A stretch of 64,000 nt of DNA, from NCBI RefSeq assembly GCF_025847275.1, contig NZ_JAOZEV010000006.1, positions 124,001 to 188,000 on the forward strand, given 5' to 3'. Source of the stretch: Flavobacterium frigoritolerans (lineage in GTDB: Bacteria > Bacteroidota > Bacteroidia > Flavobacteriales > Flavobacteriaceae). Position numbers and translations under genes: made by a program. A model generated the notes under the pieces. That model made no database searches, had not been told where the DNA came from, and saw only the letters and a program-made list of their open reading frames with translations. Below are positions 35,328 to 44,775 of this stretch, piece after piece. Positions within the stretch are counted from its first letter, which is position 1, and every line of letters begins with the position of its first letter.

Positions 35328-36674
35328 ATGCTAAATATTTCCAATAACAAAACAAAATTACAGTCTTTAGACAAGTATAAAACTGTAAAAGACCTGAGCA
35401 ATAGACCTCATTATAAAATCCTGAATAAAATAATAATAAGCACTGCAATCTTAGTAATAATAGCGCTTTTCTTGCCATGGACACAGAACATTTCTGGATC
35501 AGGAGCCGTAACAACCCTAAAACCTAACCAAAGACCACAATCTATCCAGAGCGTTATTTCTGGTCGTATCGAAAAATGGTATGTACAAGAAGGAGATTTT
35601 GTAAAAAAGGGCGATACCATCATGTTTATATCTGAGATAAAGGAAGATTACATGGATCCAAATTTAGTTAAAAACACTAAAAACCAAGTAGATGCCAAAA
35701 AGCACTCGCTTGAATCCTATGGAGATAAAGTAAATACTCTTTCTGAGCAAATTAGGTTTATAGAAAATGAAAAAAGATTAAAATTAGAGCAAGCCAGAAA
35801 CAAAGTAAAACAATCTCTTTTAAAAATAAAAAGCGACAGTATTGACCTTGTTGCTGTAAAAACACAGCTAAAAATTGCAAACACACAATATAATCGTGCC
35901 TTACAATTAAACAAAGAAGGATTAAAACCAATGACAGATGTTGAAGAGAAACGCTTGAAACAACAAGATGTTGATGCTAAGATTGTAACTCAGGAAAACA
36001 AATATTTAACGAGCAAAAACGAATACATAAATGCTAAAGTTGAGATTAACAGAATCACTGCAGAGTATTCTGAGAAAACAGCTAAAGCAAAAAGCGATCA
36101 ATATACCACTTTGAGTAATAAATTTGATACTGAAGCTCAAGTTAATAAACTAGAAAATCAATATGTAAATTATAGCGTACGAAATGGCATGTATTATATC
36201 AAAGCAGCTCAAAATGGCTATATAAACAGAGCATTGTTAGCTGGTATTGGCGAAACTATAAAAGAAGGAACTCCAATTGTAACCATAATGCCATCTGAAT
36301 ATGATATTGCTGTTGAAACCTTCATAAATCCTATCGATTTACCTTTGATGTCAAAAGGAGAAAAAGTACGTGTTTGGTTTGACGGCTGGCCAACTATCGT
36401 GTTTTCTGGCTGGCCTGATATGTCTTATGGGACATTTGGAGGTCAAGTGGTAGCTATAGAAAACTTTATTAGCGACAATGGTAAATACAGAATTCTAATT
36501 GCTCCTGACCCAGCTGAAGCTAAATGGCCTAAGCAACTAAGCATTGGTTCTGGCGCACAAACAATTGCTTTATTAGACACTGTACCTATTTGGTTTGAGA
36601 TTTGGAGAACTCTTAACGGATTTCCTCCTAATTATTATAAGAGCGATACAAAAACTACAAAAGAAAAGAAATAA
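35328..36674 (+). CDS. HlyD-family membrane fusion protein
   Basis: 448-residue periplasmic adaptor of a tripartite exporter. One N-terminal membrane segment lies at about residues 32-50. The first lipoyl half follows (IQSVISGRIEKWYVQEGDFV, about 65-85). A long coiled-coil hairpin rich in Lys, Glu and Gln occupies about 110-290, and then come the second lipoyl half (IKAAQNGYINRALLAGIGE) and the beta-barrel domain. The final A of its stop codon is the first base of the TolC-family start. It should bridge the ABC protein upstream and the outer membrane channel downstream. Confidence 0.92.
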   Translation: MLNISNNKTKLQSLDKYKTVKDLSNRPHYKILNKIIISTAILVIIALFLPWTQNISGSGAVTTLKPNQRPQSIQSVISGRIEKWYVQEGDFVKKGDTIMFISEIKEDYMDPNLVKNTKNQVDAKKHSLESYGDKVNTLSEQIRFIENEKRLKLEQARNKVKQSLLKIKSDSIDLVAVKTQLKIANTQYNRALQLNKEGLKPMTDVEEKRLKQQDVDAKIVTQENKYLTSKNEYINAKVEINRITAEYSEKTAKAKSDQYTTLSNKFDTEAQVNKLENQYVNYSVRNGMYYIKAAQNGYINRALLAGIGETIKEGTPIVTIMPSEYDIAVETFINPIDLPLMSKGEKVRVWFDGWPTIVFSGWPDMSYGTFGGQVVAIENFISDNGKYRILIAPDPAEAKWPKQLSIGSGAQTIALLDTVPIWFEIWRTLNGFPPNYYKSDTKTTKEKK

Positions 36675-38062
36675 TGAAACCGATATATTTAGTCTTTCTT
36701 TTTATTGGTTTTACCGTTTTTGGTCAAGAACCAATTACCAAGGAATTCACCTACAATGAATTTCTTGGATATGTAAAAAAATATCATCCTTTGGTTAAAA
36801 ATGCTAATTTGGAAGTAAGCAAAGCACAAGCCAATTTAATGATGGCACGAGGCGGTTTTGACCCAAAAATTGAAGTTGATTTTAGTCAAAAACAATTTAA
36901 AGACAAAGAATATTACTCCATTTTAAATAGCAGTTTTAAAATCCCAACTTGGTATGGAATCGAATTAAAAGCAGGATTCGACAATAACGAAGGTATTTAT
37001 CTTAATCCTGAAAATACAACCCCAAATCAAGGGTTAACTTCTTTTGGAATTAGTGTACCTATTGGGCAAGGATTATTTATAAACCAAAGAATGGCCGATG
37101 TTCGAAAAGCTAAAATTCAGATAAAACTAAGCGAATCAGAAAGAAAACTTCAAGCCATTGCTGTGTTATACGATGCCTCGATTGCTTATTTTAACTGGAA
37201 GAAAAATTTTGAAGAAATGAAGCTTTATGAAACGTACAATATTAATGCAGAAATACGCTTAACAGGAATCAAAGCTTTAATAAGTCAAGGAGACAAACCA
37301 GCAATTGATAGTATAGAAGCTGGAATTAGTTTAAAAAACAGAGAATTAAGTCTTGAAGATTCTAAATTAAAACTTGCTAAATCTAAACTAGAACTATCTA
37401 ATTTCCTTTGGTTAGAAAACAATATTCCGCTGGAGATGTCAGATAGTCTTATTCCTGAAACTGCACTAGAAAATACATTGCAAGAAACTTTAAAAACCAA
37501 TGATTTATTACAAAATGATTTTAGCTTAGAAACGCACCCAAAAATAAATGCACTACAAAACAAAATAGAGATTTTGAATGTAGAAAAAAAGCTAAAAGAG
37601 AATATGTTGTTACCCAAGATAAATGTAGGTTACTCCTATTTATCAGAACCTAGTTACATTGATAATTATAATTTTAAAGACTATAAAGTTGGCTTAGAAT
37701 TTTATTTCCCATTATTTTTAAGAAAGGAACGAGGGAATTTAAAATTAGCAAAATTTAAAGTTCAAGAAAATGAATTTGCTTTAGCTTTAGAAAAAACACA
37801 ATTAACCAATAAGATAAGTGCTCAAAAAATAGAAATCAATTCGCTCTTAAAACAAAAGAAGCTTGCCAAAGATTTAGTCGAAAATAACATTACGATGCTC
37901 AACTCTGAAGAACGTTTATTTTCATTTGGAGAAAGTTCTTTATTCTTAATCAATACTAGAGAGAACAATTTAGTAAGCGCTAAACTTGCCGCTATTGCTT
38001 TAGAAAATCGATTTTATATTTCTAATTCGGAGCTTTTTAAAATCATGGCAAATCCTGATTAA
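36674..38062 (+). CDS. TolC-family outer membrane efflux protein
   Basis: 462 residues with a signal peptide (about 1-18, ending FGQ). The two-fold repeat of an outer membrane efflux protein can be seen as long helical stretches (about 30-110, 140-240, 290-330 and 370-460) alternating with short beta segments such as LKAGFDNNEG and VGLEFYFPLF. It completes a tripartite export system with the two preceding genes. The substrate is unknown; no bacteriocin or peptide substrate gene is adjacent. Confidence 0.9.
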   Translation: MKPIYLVFLFIGFTVFGQEPITKEFTYNEFLGYVKKYHPLVKNANLEVSKAQANLMMARGGFDPKIEVDFSQKQFKDKEYYSILNSSFKIPTWYGIELKAGFDNNEGIYLNPENTTPNQGLTSFGISVPIGQGLFINQRMADVRKAKIQIKLSESERKLQAIAVLYDASIAYFNWKKNFEEMKLYETYNINAEIRLTGIKALISQGDKPAIDSIEAGISLKNRELSLEDSKLKLAKSKLELSNFLWLENNIPLEMSDSLIPETALENTLQETLKTNDLLQNDFSLETHPKINALQNKIEILNVEKKLKENMLLPKINVGYSYLSEPSYIDNYNFKDYKVGLEFYFPLFLRKERGNLKLAKFKVQENEFALALEKTQLTNKISAQKIEINSLLKQKKLAKDLVENNITMLNSEERLFSFGESSLFLINTRENNLVSAKLAAIALENRFYISNSELFKIMANPD

Positions 38063-38082
38063 AACTGAACTTAAAACATTAT

Positions 38083-38119
38083 AAAAAGAGACAATCCTTA
38101 TGGTTTGTCTCTTTTTTTT
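38083..38119. terminator. Bidirectional intrinsic terminator
   Basis: AAAGAGACAAACC-type arms (AAAGAGACAATCC with GGTTTGTCTCTTT) have A and T runs on both sides. It separates the TolC-family gene from the convergent DUF445 gene. Confidence 0.85.
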
Positions 38120-39362
38120 AGGTAATAATATGCTCAATAAAATAAATAAAAAGACCAACAAACCCTCCTACTACAGTTCCGTTAATTCGGATAAACTGAA
38201 GATCTTTACCTATTTCTAATTCTAATTTATTCGAGATTTCTTCTTTGTCCCAGCTTTTTACCGACGAAGCTATTAAATCTCCAATCATTTGCTTATTCTT
38301 CAAGAGGATTCCTAGCAAATCTATTTTTATAAAATTATTGATTTTGCTTAGCATAACCTCATCTTCTTTTATACTGATTCCAAAATTCTGAATCATACTG
38401 ATAATCTTATTTTTTATTTTAGAATCATCTTTCTTCTCTAAGTCGGCAGAAATAGCAACTTTTATCTGACTCCAAATATCATTGATATACTCTTTCACTT
38501 CACTTTTATGAGCAAACTCAATCACTAAATCATTTACTTTTTGCTGAAGCTCTGGCGAACTATTTAGCTCTGTAATAAAGTCCAGAACATAAGTGTTTAT
38601 TTTTCTTCTGATACTGCTGTCCGTATGCTTTGCATCATCAATAAATTCATAAAGTCCATTAAAAATACCATCTGCAATTTTTTTATCGGCTACACCAAGT
38701 GTGTACCAAGGTGTCGATTTATTCACTTTTTCACGAATTACATCTCTGTTATTCTGCAATTCTTCGGTTAGTATTTTTAATACGTTGGTTATTAATTGTT
38801 CTTGTTTTTCACTTTTGGTTAAAGACTCTAACCCTATTGCGATCCATTCGCCAAAATTTATCTCTCGTAATTTGGTTTCAAATTTTGCCTGAATAAATCG
38901 CTGAACATCTTCATCGACAATTGTTTTTAAAATTCCTGGTATGATATCTTCAATAATTAATGAAGCTATCGTATTTGCATTGGGTTTATCAGACAACCAG
39001 TTTGCCGCCTTTTCAGCAAAATTAAACTGTTCGATTTTTACTTCTAATTTCTCTTTAATTAAAAACTCATCAGAAACAAAAGTGCCGAGATTTTGCCCAA
39101 TAGCATCTTTATTATTAGGTATTAAAGCGGTATGTGGAATTGGCAATCCAAGAGGATGCCTGAATAATGCTACTATAGCAAACCAATCTGCAATACCACC
39201 AACCATAGCCGCCTCGCTAAAAGCTTTAAGCCAGCCTATTTTAAAGTAAATGGCAATTAGAAAAAGAATAACAGCTACACCCAATACTCCCAAAGCAAAT
39301 CTTTTCATTTTGATCAAACCAGCCTCTTTGCTTTTACCTTCTTGATTACTATTGCTTTTCAT
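38118..39362 (-). CDS. DUF445-family membrane protein
   Basis: 414 residues. Two hydrophobic segments lie near the N-terminus (about 21-60), including GWLKAFSEAAMVGGIADWFAIVALFRHPLG, the hallmark of DUF445 (YjiN/YheB-like). A long helical cytoplasmic or periplasmic region follows, with one more membrane segment at the C-terminus (VVGGFVGLFIYFIEH). The function of the family is not established. It is transcribed alone, facing the export operon. Confidence 0.88.
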   Translation of the reverse strand: MKSNSNQEGKSKEAGLIKMKRFALGVLGVAVILFLIAIYFKIGWLKAFSEAAMVGGIADWFAIVALFRHPLGLPIPHTALIPNNKDAIGQNLGTFVSDEFLIKEKLEVKIEQFNFAEKAANWLSDKPNANTIASLIIEDIIPGILKTIVDEDVQRFIQAKFETKLREINFGEWIAIGLESLTKSEKQEQLITNVLKILTEELQNNRDVIREKVNKSTPWYTLGVADKKIADGIFNGLYEFIDDAKHTDSSIRRKINTYVLDFITELNSSPELQQKVNDLVIEFAHKSEVKEYINDIWSQIKVAISADLEKKDDSKIKNKIISMIQNFGISIKEDEVMLSKINNFIKIDLLGILLKNKQMIGDLIASSVKSWDKEEISNKLELEIGKDLQFIRINGTVVGGFVGLFIYFIEHIIT

Positions 39363-39533
39363 AATATGCCGAATTAATTAATACGCTAATTTATTCAATT
39401 GTTTCTACAACTGTTTTCATTTTAATAAGATAATTTTACAATCTTTCTATATATTTATGGACTGCTTTTTAATCTAATTATAAATGATATAATTAAATAC
39501 AAAGGCTTCTTAAAAAAAATAATATTAAAATTG

Positions 39534-39541
39534 TACTTTTG
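39534..39541 (+). promoter_or_regulatory. Predicted -7 promoter element of map
   Basis: TACTTTTG matches TAnnTTTG exactly, 20 bp before the map ATG at 39562. Confidence 0.6.
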
Positions 39542-39561
39542 CAAACTGAAAATCCGAAATT

Positions 39562-40380
39562 ATGATTATTGTAAAATCACGTGAAGAAATAGAATTAATG
39601 CGCGAAAGTGCCTTAATCGTATCAAAAACATTAGGAATGATTGCTTCTGAGATAAAAGAAGGAGTTACCACATTATATCTTGACAAACTAGCCGAAGAAT
39701 TCATTCGTGATCACGGTGCAGTACCAAGCTTTTTAGGTTTATACGACTTCCCGAACTCACTTTGTATGAGTCCAAATTCACAAGTTGTTCATGGTATTCC
39801 AAATAACACTCCTTTAAAAAGTGGCGATGTTATCTCGGTAGATTGTGGCGCATACAAAAACGGTTATCATGGAGATCATGCTTATAGCTTTGAAATAGGA
39901 GAAGTTGCTCCAGAAGTTAAAAAATTACTACAAGTTACCAAAGAATCTTTATATGTTGGAATCCGCGAATTTAAAGCCGGAAACCGCGTAGAAGATGTTG
40001 GAAGTGCAATACAAAAATATACCGAAGCACATGGATACGGAGTTGTTCGTGAACTTGTTGGTCATGGACTTGGGCAAAAAATGCACGAAGATCCTGAAAT
40101 GCCTAATTATGGTAAAAAAGGAAGAGGAAAACTTTTTGTTGAAGGAATGGTTGTTGCTATTGAACCAATGATTAATCTTGGAACAAGAAACATAAAACAA
40201 CATAAAGATGGCTGGACAATTACAACTGCCGATGGTAAAGCAAGTGCACACTTTGAACATGATGTAGCTTTAATCGATGGTAAACCAGAAATCTTATCAA
40301 CTTTCCAGTACATCTATAAAGCGCTAGGAATCGTGAGTAACGAAGAAGATGAATTCAGAAAAGTGCCGTTGGTATTATAA
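39562..40380 (+). CDS. map: Methionine aminopeptidase, type I
   Basis: Removes the N-terminal Met from nascent proteins using two metal ions. The five ligand positions are recognisable: VDCGAYKNGYHGDHAYS (two Asp), ELVGHGLGQKMHEDP (His), AIEPMI (Glu) and AHFEHDVALI (Glu). The usual 250-residue core carries a short C-terminal tail, giving 272 residues. It lies next to a GxxExxY gene and a methyltransferase that do not share its function. Confidence 0.96.
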   Translation: MIIVKSREEIELMRESALIVSKTLGMIASEIKEGVTTLYLDKLAEEFIRDHGAVPSFLGLYDFPNSLCMSPNSQVVHGIPNNTPLKSGDVISVDCGAYKNGYHGDHAYSFEIGEVAPEVKKLLQVTKESLYVGIREFKAGNRVEDVGSAIQKYTEAHGYGVVRELVGHGLGQKMHEDPEMPNYGKKGRGKLFVEGMVVAIEPMINLGTRNIKQHKDGWTITTADGKASAHFEHDVALIDGKPEILSTFQYIYKALGIVSNEEDEFRKVPLVL

Positions 40381-40402
40381 GGCAAGGCTATTACGCTAAG
40401 TT

Positions 40403-40424
40403 TCACAAAGAAAACGCAAAGATT
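40403..40424. repeat. Left inverted repeat flanking the GxxExxY gene
   Basis: A 22-bp arm beginning TCACAAAG and ending CAAAGATT. Its reverse complement recurs at 40870-40891 with 19 of 22 positions matching. The two arms bracket the GxxExxY gene. Confidence 0.7.
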
Positions 40425-40445
40425 TAGTTTCAAATAGTCTTAAAG

Positions 40446-40859
40446 ATGAGTCAAGAGTTCTCCGAAATACCTGAAGATTTACAAGCAATATCGTACAAGG
40501 TAATTGGCTTAGCAATTGAAGTTCATCGACAACTTGGACCAGGTTTACTTGAATCTGCTTATCAAGAGTGCCTATTTTATGAAATTAAAAATGCGGGTTT
40601 AAAGGTTGAAAAAGAGATTACACTCCCAATTATTTATAAAGAAATTAGATTAGAACAAGGGTATAGAATTGATTTACTTGTCGAAAACAAATTAGTAATT
40701 GAGTTAAAAACTGTCGAAAATTTCAGTCCAGCTCATTTTGCACAAATAGTAACGTATTTAAAGCTGGGAAAATATCCATTAGGTTTATTGATAAACTACA
40801 ACAGCACCATATTAAAAAACAATATAAAAAGATTTATAAACTCAAAATCAAATACCTAA
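40446..40859 (+). CDS. GxxExxY protein
   Basis: 137 residues matching the small GxxExxY family: the name-giving motif is visible as GLLESAY near residues 36-42. It is followed by a beta-rich part with RIDLLVENKLVIELK that looks like a PD-(D/E)xK nuclease core (Asp, then ExK). I do not know a proven activity; nuclease function is inferred from the motif. Such genes are scattered singly in Bacteroidetes and other genomes. Here it sits between map and a methyltransferase and is bracketed by 22-bp imperfect inverted repeats, which suggests that the whole unit was inserted. Confidence 0.88.
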   Translation: MSQEFSEIPEDLQAISYKVIGLAIEVHRQLGPGLLESAYQECLFYEIKNAGLKVEKEITLPIIYKEIRLEQGYRIDLLVENKLVIELKTVENFSPAHFAQIVTYLKLGKYPLGLLINYNSTILKNNIKRFINSKSNT

Positions 40860-40869
40860 AAACTTAGCG

Positions 40870-40891
40870 AATCTTTGAGTTCCCTTTGTGA
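40870..40891. repeat. Right inverted repeat flanking the GxxExxY gene
   Basis: The reverse complement reads TCACAAAG-GGAACT-CAAAGATT against TCACAAAG-AAAACG-CAAAGATT in the left arm (19 of 22 identical). It ends 17 bp before the next start codon. Confidence 0.7.
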
Positions 40892-40908
40892 GCCTTTGCG
40901 AAATAATT

Positions 40909-41682
40909 ATGAAAAAACTTTTTAAACTAGTTCTTAATACCATTCCACGTCCATTATTGATTCGTTTGAGTTATGTGGCACGTCCTATTTTAGCCTTTAC
41001 ATTAAAAGGAGATAAATTTACCGATCCTATAGATGGTAAGAGTTTCAAAATGTTTTTGCCTTATGGATATGGCAAACAACGTAACAACGTACTTTCACCA
41101 AGTACACTTTCTTTAGAGAGACATCGCTTACTTTGGCTATACCTAAATGATCAAACTGATTTCTTTACAGCACCAAAAAAAGTATTACATTTTGCTCCAG
41201 AACAAGCTTTTTATAAACTATTTCGCAAGCAAAAAAATCTAGATTACACTACGACTGATTTGTTTTCGCCTTTAGCAGATGTAAAAGCAGACATCTGTAA
41301 TTTACCTTTTAAGGATAACGAATATGATGTCATTTTATGCAATCACGTTTTAGAACACATTCCGGACGACACCAAAGCGATGCAGGAATTATTTCGTGTT
41401 TTAAAACCCGGAGGAATGGCTGTTTTGCAAATCCCACAAGATTTATCAAGAGCAGTTACTTTTGCAGACGATACCATTACAGATCAAAAAGAACGTGCTA
41501 AGATATTTGGACAATACGATCACGTACGTATTTATGGACGTGATTATTTTGATAAATTAAGAAGCATTGGTTTTATCGTAATCGAAGAAGATTACACCAA
41601 TAAAATAGCTCCAGAATTAGTCGAAAAATATTGTTTAGCCAAAGGAGAAATAATTCCACTTTGCTTTAAGCAGGAAAACTAA
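40909..41682 (+). CDS. Class I SAM-dependent methyltransferase
   Basis: 257 residues from the ATG at 40909; a longer frame from a TTG at 40888 would start inside the right inverted repeat and is unlikely. The Methyltransf_11 core is visible in VLHFAPEQAF (motif I region), DICNLPFKDNEYDVILCNHVLEH (motifs II-III) and FRVLKPGGMAVLQIP. The N-terminal 40 residues are basic and hydrophobic and may bind a membrane. Substrate unknown. Confidence 0.85.
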   Translation: MKKLFKLVLNTIPRPLLIRLSYVARPILAFTLKGDKFTDPIDGKSFKMFLPYGYGKQRNNVLSPSTLSLERHRLLWLYLNDQTDFFTAPKKVLHFAPEQAFYKLFRKQKNLDYTTTDLFSPLADVKADICNLPFKDNEYDVILCNHVLEHIPDDTKAMQELFRVLKPGGMAVLQIPQDLSRAVTFADDTITDQKERAKIFGQYDHVRIYGRDYFDKLRSIGFIVIEEDYTNKIAPELVEKYCLAKGEIIPLCFKQEN

Positions 41683-41710
41683 ATAGTTTTTTACTATATA
41701 TAAATTCATT

Positions 41711-41754
41711 TAAAAAGTTTTCAAAATAGCAATAATTTGAAAACTTTTTAAATT
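41711..41754 (+). terminator. Intrinsic terminator after the methyltransferase gene
   Basis: A 14-bp perfect inverted repeat (AAAAAGTTTTCAAA at 41712-41725 with TTTGAAAACTTTTT at 41736-41749), AT-rich, followed by more T. Confidence 0.65.
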
Positions 41755-41796
41755 TTATAGAACTTCCCAAATTACAACCAAACCAAACCTTTAATC

Positions 41797-44712
41797 TTGG
41801 AACCTTCGAAATCATTTCAATTTTGTTTTGACATCAGTTTAGAAAAAAATCTAAATATTCATATCCCAACAGCTTATATCGTTGAAGAAGCGAATACTAA
41901 TGACATTAAATATTTAAACAAAAAAGCAACTAGAGACGTTCTTGAAGGTTTTGGAATTGTTTTCGAAAATTTAGATTCCAATACAAAAAAAATACTGACA
42001 GCTTGTGACTCTTTAAAGCCTGAATTTATTTTCAAGAAATTTAGTACCAAAATTAAATCAGCAAAAACAATTACTGATTTACAAAAAGATTCCAAAATAG
42101 ATTTTGCAATTCGCCAGCATTTGCAACTAAATTTAGATTCTTTTTACACGCTAATTGTAAAAGAACAATTTCCTTTATCTATTAATATGGGAGTTGAAAA
42201 GGATTTCTATCGTTCGCGAGTTAGTACTAATCCTCTCGATTTTGAGCCTCAAATTCAATTTAACAAACACTCTGAAGGAATTACATATACGCTATCTTTA
42301 AAGGAAAACGACACTACATTTTTACCCATGAATAGTAGTATTGATATCCTTTTGGATGAGCCAGGCTGGCTGATGATCGATAAAAAATTAGGACAGTTAA
42401 CAGCCTTGAATTCCAAAAAACTTTCGCCTTTTTTAAAGAAAAAATCAATCGAAATACCGTCAAGATTAGTTGATGATTATTTTAAAAATTTCATTCCTGA
42501 AATAGCTAAAAAAACCGACATTGAAGCAACTGGTTTTGAAATTGAACTTCGTGATAAAATTATCTCCTGTACAATTCAACCTGTTTATGATTTCTTTAAA
42601 AATTGTTATTATCTCAACCTTCATTTCGATTGTAACGGATATTTATTTGATGCCAGTAAAACTAAAAAAACACATACGTATGTTGATTTTAGCATAGCTA
42701 ATGAACCAAAAATAATTCAGTTTAAACGAAGCCCTGATGAAGTTTTATATACCAACAAACTACTTGAAATTGGTTTCATAAAAATTAAAAATGAATTGTT
42801 TGGATGGAATTCGGATACAGAAACTACTGATCCTTATGCTACTATTCAATTAGTTATTGATCGCAAAGAAGAGTTAGAAAACTTAGGTTTTACAATCCAA
42901 AATTTGCAACTGGAAAGCAAAGTAATCATTACAGAAAATCATACCGTTTTATTTTCAAAAGGAGAAACAAAAGAAGATTGGTTTGACATCAAGATAATCA
43001 TTTCGATTGGGAACTATACAATCAACTTCAGCGAAATTATTCCAAATATAAAAAGCAAAGAAAGACTCTTTTTATTGCCTGACGGAAACTATTTTTTGAT
43101 CCCATTAGAATGGCTCAGCAAATATAGTTCATTAGCTAAATTAGCTAAAACAGAAAACGGGAATCTACTTTTGCGTAAAAGTAATTTTGCTGCTTTAGAT
43201 GCAATTCCAGAAATCAAAAACGATGTAAACCCGATTCTTAAAGCTGAATATGTATCTTCTGATTTGCTAAAAGCGACTTTGAGACCGTATCAAATTGATG
43301 GAGTAAAATGGCTTTTGAGTCATTTTAATTCGAATTTAGGGGCTTGTCTGGCTGATGATATGGGACTTGGGAAAACCTTACAAACCTTAGCTGTTCTGGT
43401 TGCGGTGCAAGAACAATTAGGTTTTACAACCAAAACAACGAATTTTGATTTATTTCAAAACGAAACCGTTATTGAAAGAGAACCTTTAAAAACCTTGATT
43501 GTTTTACCCTCTTCATTGGTTTTTAACTGGTACAATGAATCTCAAAAATTCACACCTCATTTTTCAAAAATGCAGTATGTTGGTAACGACAGAAAACTAT
43601 TAGTGAGTAGATTAGAATCATCCGATTTAATTTTTACCAGCTACAGTATCATTCATCGCGATATTGCAATTTTAGAAAAATATAATTTTCGCTATTTAAT
43701 TTTGGACGAAAGTCAATACATCAAAAATAAAAATTCTAAAATTTTTAAAGCGATTAATAAAATAAATACGGAACATAAAATCGCTTTAAGTGGTACGCCT
43801 ATCGAAAACTCATTAGACGATTTATGGTCGCAAATGCAATTTATAAATCCGGATATTTTGGGTAGCTATAATTTCTTTGCAGAAAATTATAAAATTCCGA
43901 TTGAGAAAAAGCAAGATGAAGACAGTTTAGCTGAGCTAAAAAATCTTATTCAGCCATATATCTTAAGAAGAACCAAAGAACAGGTATTAAAGGACTTACC
44001 AGAATTAACTGAACAGATTTATTATTGCGATATGGATCCTGAACAGGAGAAATTATATGAAAAAGAAAAATCAAAAGCTCGTAATTTTTTACTAAAAACA
44101 GATGGTTCCGGTCCAGACAAAATTAGCATCATCAATACGTTGATGAAGTTAAGACAGCTGAGTAATCATCCAAAAATGGTAGATCAAGAATCAGAAATTG
44201 ATTCTGGAAAATATAATGCAGTAACCCAATATCTAGAAACTTTAGTAAAAGAAAAACAGAAGGTTATTATTTTTAGTTCATTTGTTACTAATTTGAGTTT
44301 TTACACGACTTGGTGCAAAGAAAACAAAATAGATTTTTGTGAAATTACAGGCGAAACTCCTGCTAAGAAAAGAGAACAGCAAGTAAATCTGTTTCAGGAA
44401 AACGAAAATCCTTTGCTATTTTTTATTTCACTTAAAGCAGGTGGCGTTGGTTTAAATATCACCAAAGCTTCTTATGTTTTATTTTTAGATCCTTGGTGGA
44501 ATCCTTTTGCCGAAAAACAAGGAGTAGGAAGAGCACACCGAATTGGGCAATTAAACAAAGTAAATGTTATCCGATTTATTTCGAAAAATACAGTTGAGGA
44601 AAAAATAATTAAACTGCAAGAAAACAAAAAGCTATTATCTGATTCACTATTAGAAGAAAGCTATATTAACGATGAAATCGAAATTAATTTAGAATACATA
44701 TTAGGTTCTTAA
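41797..44712 (+). CDS. SNF2/RAD54-family helicase (DEAD/DEAH box)
   Basis: 971-residue ATP-dependent DNA translocase. The first 480 residues are a family-specific region without a recognised motif. The helicase core follows: motif I DDMGLGKT (near 520), motif II LDESQ (DExx box, near 636), motif III LSGTPIENS, motif V KAGGVGLNIT and motif VI QGVGRAHRIGQ (near 907). Bacterial relatives resemble RapA or act in DNA repair; the role here is unknown. The start is a TTG and no earlier ATG fits the frame, so the exact N-terminus is uncertain. It is not linked to restriction genes. Confidence 0.9.
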   Translation: MEPSKSFQFCFDISLEKNLNIHIPTAYIVEEANTNDIKYLNKKATRDVLEGFGIVFENLDSNTKKILTACDSLKPEFIFKKFSTKIKSAKTITDLQKDSKIDFAIRQHLQLNLDSFYTLIVKEQFPLSINMGVEKDFYRSRVSTNPLDFEPQIQFNKHSEGITYTLSLKENDTTFLPMNSSIDILLDEPGWLMIDKKLGQLTALNSKKLSPFLKKKSIEIPSRLVDDYFKNFIPEIAKKTDIEATGFEIELRDKIISCTIQPVYDFFKNCYYLNLHFDCNGYLFDASKTKKTHTYVDFSIANEPKIIQFKRSPDEVLYTNKLLEIGFIKIKNELFGWNSDTETTDPYATIQLVIDRKEELENLGFTIQNLQLESKVIITENHTVLFSKGETKEDWFDIKIIISIGNYTINFSEIIPNIKSKERLFLLPDGNYFLIPLEWLSKYSSLAKLAKTENGNLLLRKSNFAALDAIPEIKNDVNPILKAEYVSSDLLKATLRPYQIDGVKWLLSHFNSNLGACLADDMGLGKTLQTLAVLVAVQEQLGFTTKTTNFDLFQNETVIEREPLKTLIVLPSSLVFNWYNESQKFTPHFSKMQYVGNDRKLLVSRLESSDLIFTSYSIIHRDIAILEKYNFRYLILDESQYIKNKNSKIFKAINKINTEHKIALSGTPIENSLDDLWSQMQFINPDILGSYNFFAENYKIPIEKKQDEDSLAELKNLIQPYILRRTKEQVLKDLPELTEQIYYCDMDPEQEKLYEKEKSKARNFLLKTDGSGPDKISIINTLMKLRQLSNHPKMVDQESEIDSGKYNAVTQYLETLVKEKQKVIIFSSFVTNLSFYTTWCKENKIDFCEITGETPAKKREQQVNLFQENENPLLFFISLKAGGVGLNITKASYVLFLDPWWNPFAEKQGVGRAHRIGQLNKVNVIRFISKNTVEEKIIKLQENKKLLSDSLLEESYINDEIEINLEYILGS

Positions 44713-44775
44713 TAAATTGGTGCATTTTTCGTTATTTAAAATTGTTATATTTACATTCTTGCAACGTAACATATT

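Noticed and set aside
40381..40908. CRISPR-like reading of the repeat words around the GxxExxY gene
   Set aside because: There are only two arms in inverted orientation with a gene between them, not regularly spaced direct repeats with spacers.
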